NCBI GenBank assembly: GCA_943329165.2
Contig: CALQCV020000021.1
Coordinates: 1-14,543 of the forward strand
From: Candidatus Nitrotoga sp. CP45
Lineage (GTDB): Bacteria > Bacteroidota > Bacteroidia > Flavobacteriales > Flavobacteriaceae
Length of the DNA stretch: 14,543 nucleotides
Direction of reading: 5' to 3'
Every line of letters begins with the position of its first letter. Position 1 is the first letter of the stretch. Shown piece by piece: positions 13,981-14,543 of this stretch. The notes below the pieces were generated by a model. The model was not told the origin of the DNA. It ran no database searches and worked only from the letters and a program-made list of their open reading frames with translations. The position numbers were made by a program, and so were the translations under genes.

Positions 13981-14543
13981 TTATCTTAGTAAATCTATCC
14001 TCTGCTTTTTAACTATAGCCAAATTAAAACTTTTAATTGACTCTCCTGCATTTTTTATCAGTTTATTCGCTATATTAGGTTCAATAAAATGATTTTTATT
14101 TGAAATGTCATAACTTAAATATTGTTGAAAGTGACTAACAAAATAATGCTGTCATATTTTACCAAAAGTAAATTCCGCCAATATTTGTTGACACAATTGT
14201 AATTTATAATGCCATTCCTTAAATAACTGTAGTCAGTGCGTTATCAAATTGGGTTGTATTTATAAAAATATTATAGTCTTTTGACAATTCAATCCAATCT
14301 ATTTTTGATAATTTGCCTGTAAAAAGAACTTCTATATTATTTTTTTGAGCAAATTTTAAAGTCTTTCTATGACTATCATCTTTTTGGGGTCCAACCATGT
14401 AAATTTTGGCATCAGGAAAAATAGCCTTTATTTTAACGAAAACGTTAACTGCCATTAAGGGATTGTATATTTTAGCAAATGATCTTACCAAAAGTATTTT
14501 TGGCGAATTAAATTCTTTAGCCGTAGATGAATATAATTGCATC
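13981..14543 (-). pseudogene. decayed glycosyltransferase (GT4-like C-terminal half), several stops and a frame change, cut by window edge
   Basis: From the right edge to 14222 the frame is open and encodes a GT-B C-terminal domain: KILLVRSFAKIYNPLMA, AKIYMVGPQ, VLFTGKLSK and YNIFINTTQFDN. A TAA then falls at 14219-14221, inside the donor-site motif. The same frame carries on past it with recognisable family residues (G-M-A-L, a stop at 14204, then ITIVSTNIGGI, another stop at 14159, then NMTALF). In the next frame over, residues from about 14151 down to 13984 give EPNIANKLIKNAGESIKSF and NLAIVKKQRIDLLR, a normal glycosyltransferase tail, with its TAA at 13981-13983. At least three premature stops plus one frameshift make sequencing error unlikely. 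The N-terminal half lies outside the window. It lies 50 bp upstream of the sugar transferase, probably as a dead member of the same polysaccharide operon. Confidence 0.85.

Noticed and set aside
13907..14092. 61-codon plus-strand open frame
   Set aside because: It lies antisense to the sugar transferase start and the glycosyltransferase pseudogene tail. The minus strand here reads as recognisable protein, so the plus frame is a shadow.
14219..14542. Complete 107-residue protein starting at 14542
   Set aside because: The Met is internal to a glycosyltransferase domain running off the window, and family residues continue beyond the stop. It is part of a pseudogene.

Overview
The window looks like chromosomal DNA from a Flavobacterium-like member of the Bacteroidota. 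The sequence is AT-rich. Several spacers contain the phylum's TAnnTTTG -7 promoter element. Three genes start with TTG. The gene set includes a PorV/PorQ-family outer-membrane protein and a DUF4105/Lnb-type lipoprotein N-acyltransferase, both typical of the phylum. Most of the window is ordinary, well-packed core genome; the right end enters a surface-polysaccharide locus.

Left part (1-3792): the N-terminal two thirds of a GapN-like aldehyde dehydrogenase run off the left edge on the minus strand. An AT-rich spacer follows, then an unrecognised multi-pass membrane protein (plus strand) that ends 13 bp from a convergent COG2509-type FAD-dependent dehydrogenase. Middle part (3793-9500): a 76-residue unknown protein converges on RecQ helicase. 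RecQ is divergent from a tightly packed plus-strand cluster: kdsD (Kdo pathway), tatC (Tat translocase), an AhpD-like CxxC protein and lptB (LPS export ATPase). The cluster ends in a strong hairpin terminator. Right part (9501-14543): pssA (phosphatidylserine synthase, minus) is divergent from a PorV/PorQ-family barrel gene plus lnb operon. The lnb 3' end overlaps that of a polyprenyl-phosphate sugar transferase on the minus strand. Upstream of the sugar transferase is a glycosyltransferase pseudogene with several in-frame stops and a frame change.

The shared theme from 6477 to 13930 is the cell envelope: Kdo supply, LPS transport, phospholipid synthesis, Tat export, lipoprotein acylation and polysaccharide initiation. 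The points most worth a second look are: (1) the GapN-like enzyme has Gly where the ALDH general-base Glu should be; (2) 8-nt-periodic word arrays fill some intergenic spacers and build the terminator stem; (3) the decayed glycosyltransferase; (4) RecQ lacks the zinc-binding cysteines; (5) a PorV-family gene is paired with lnb. I found no CRISPR array, tRNA, rRNA, IS element or prophage, and no defence system.
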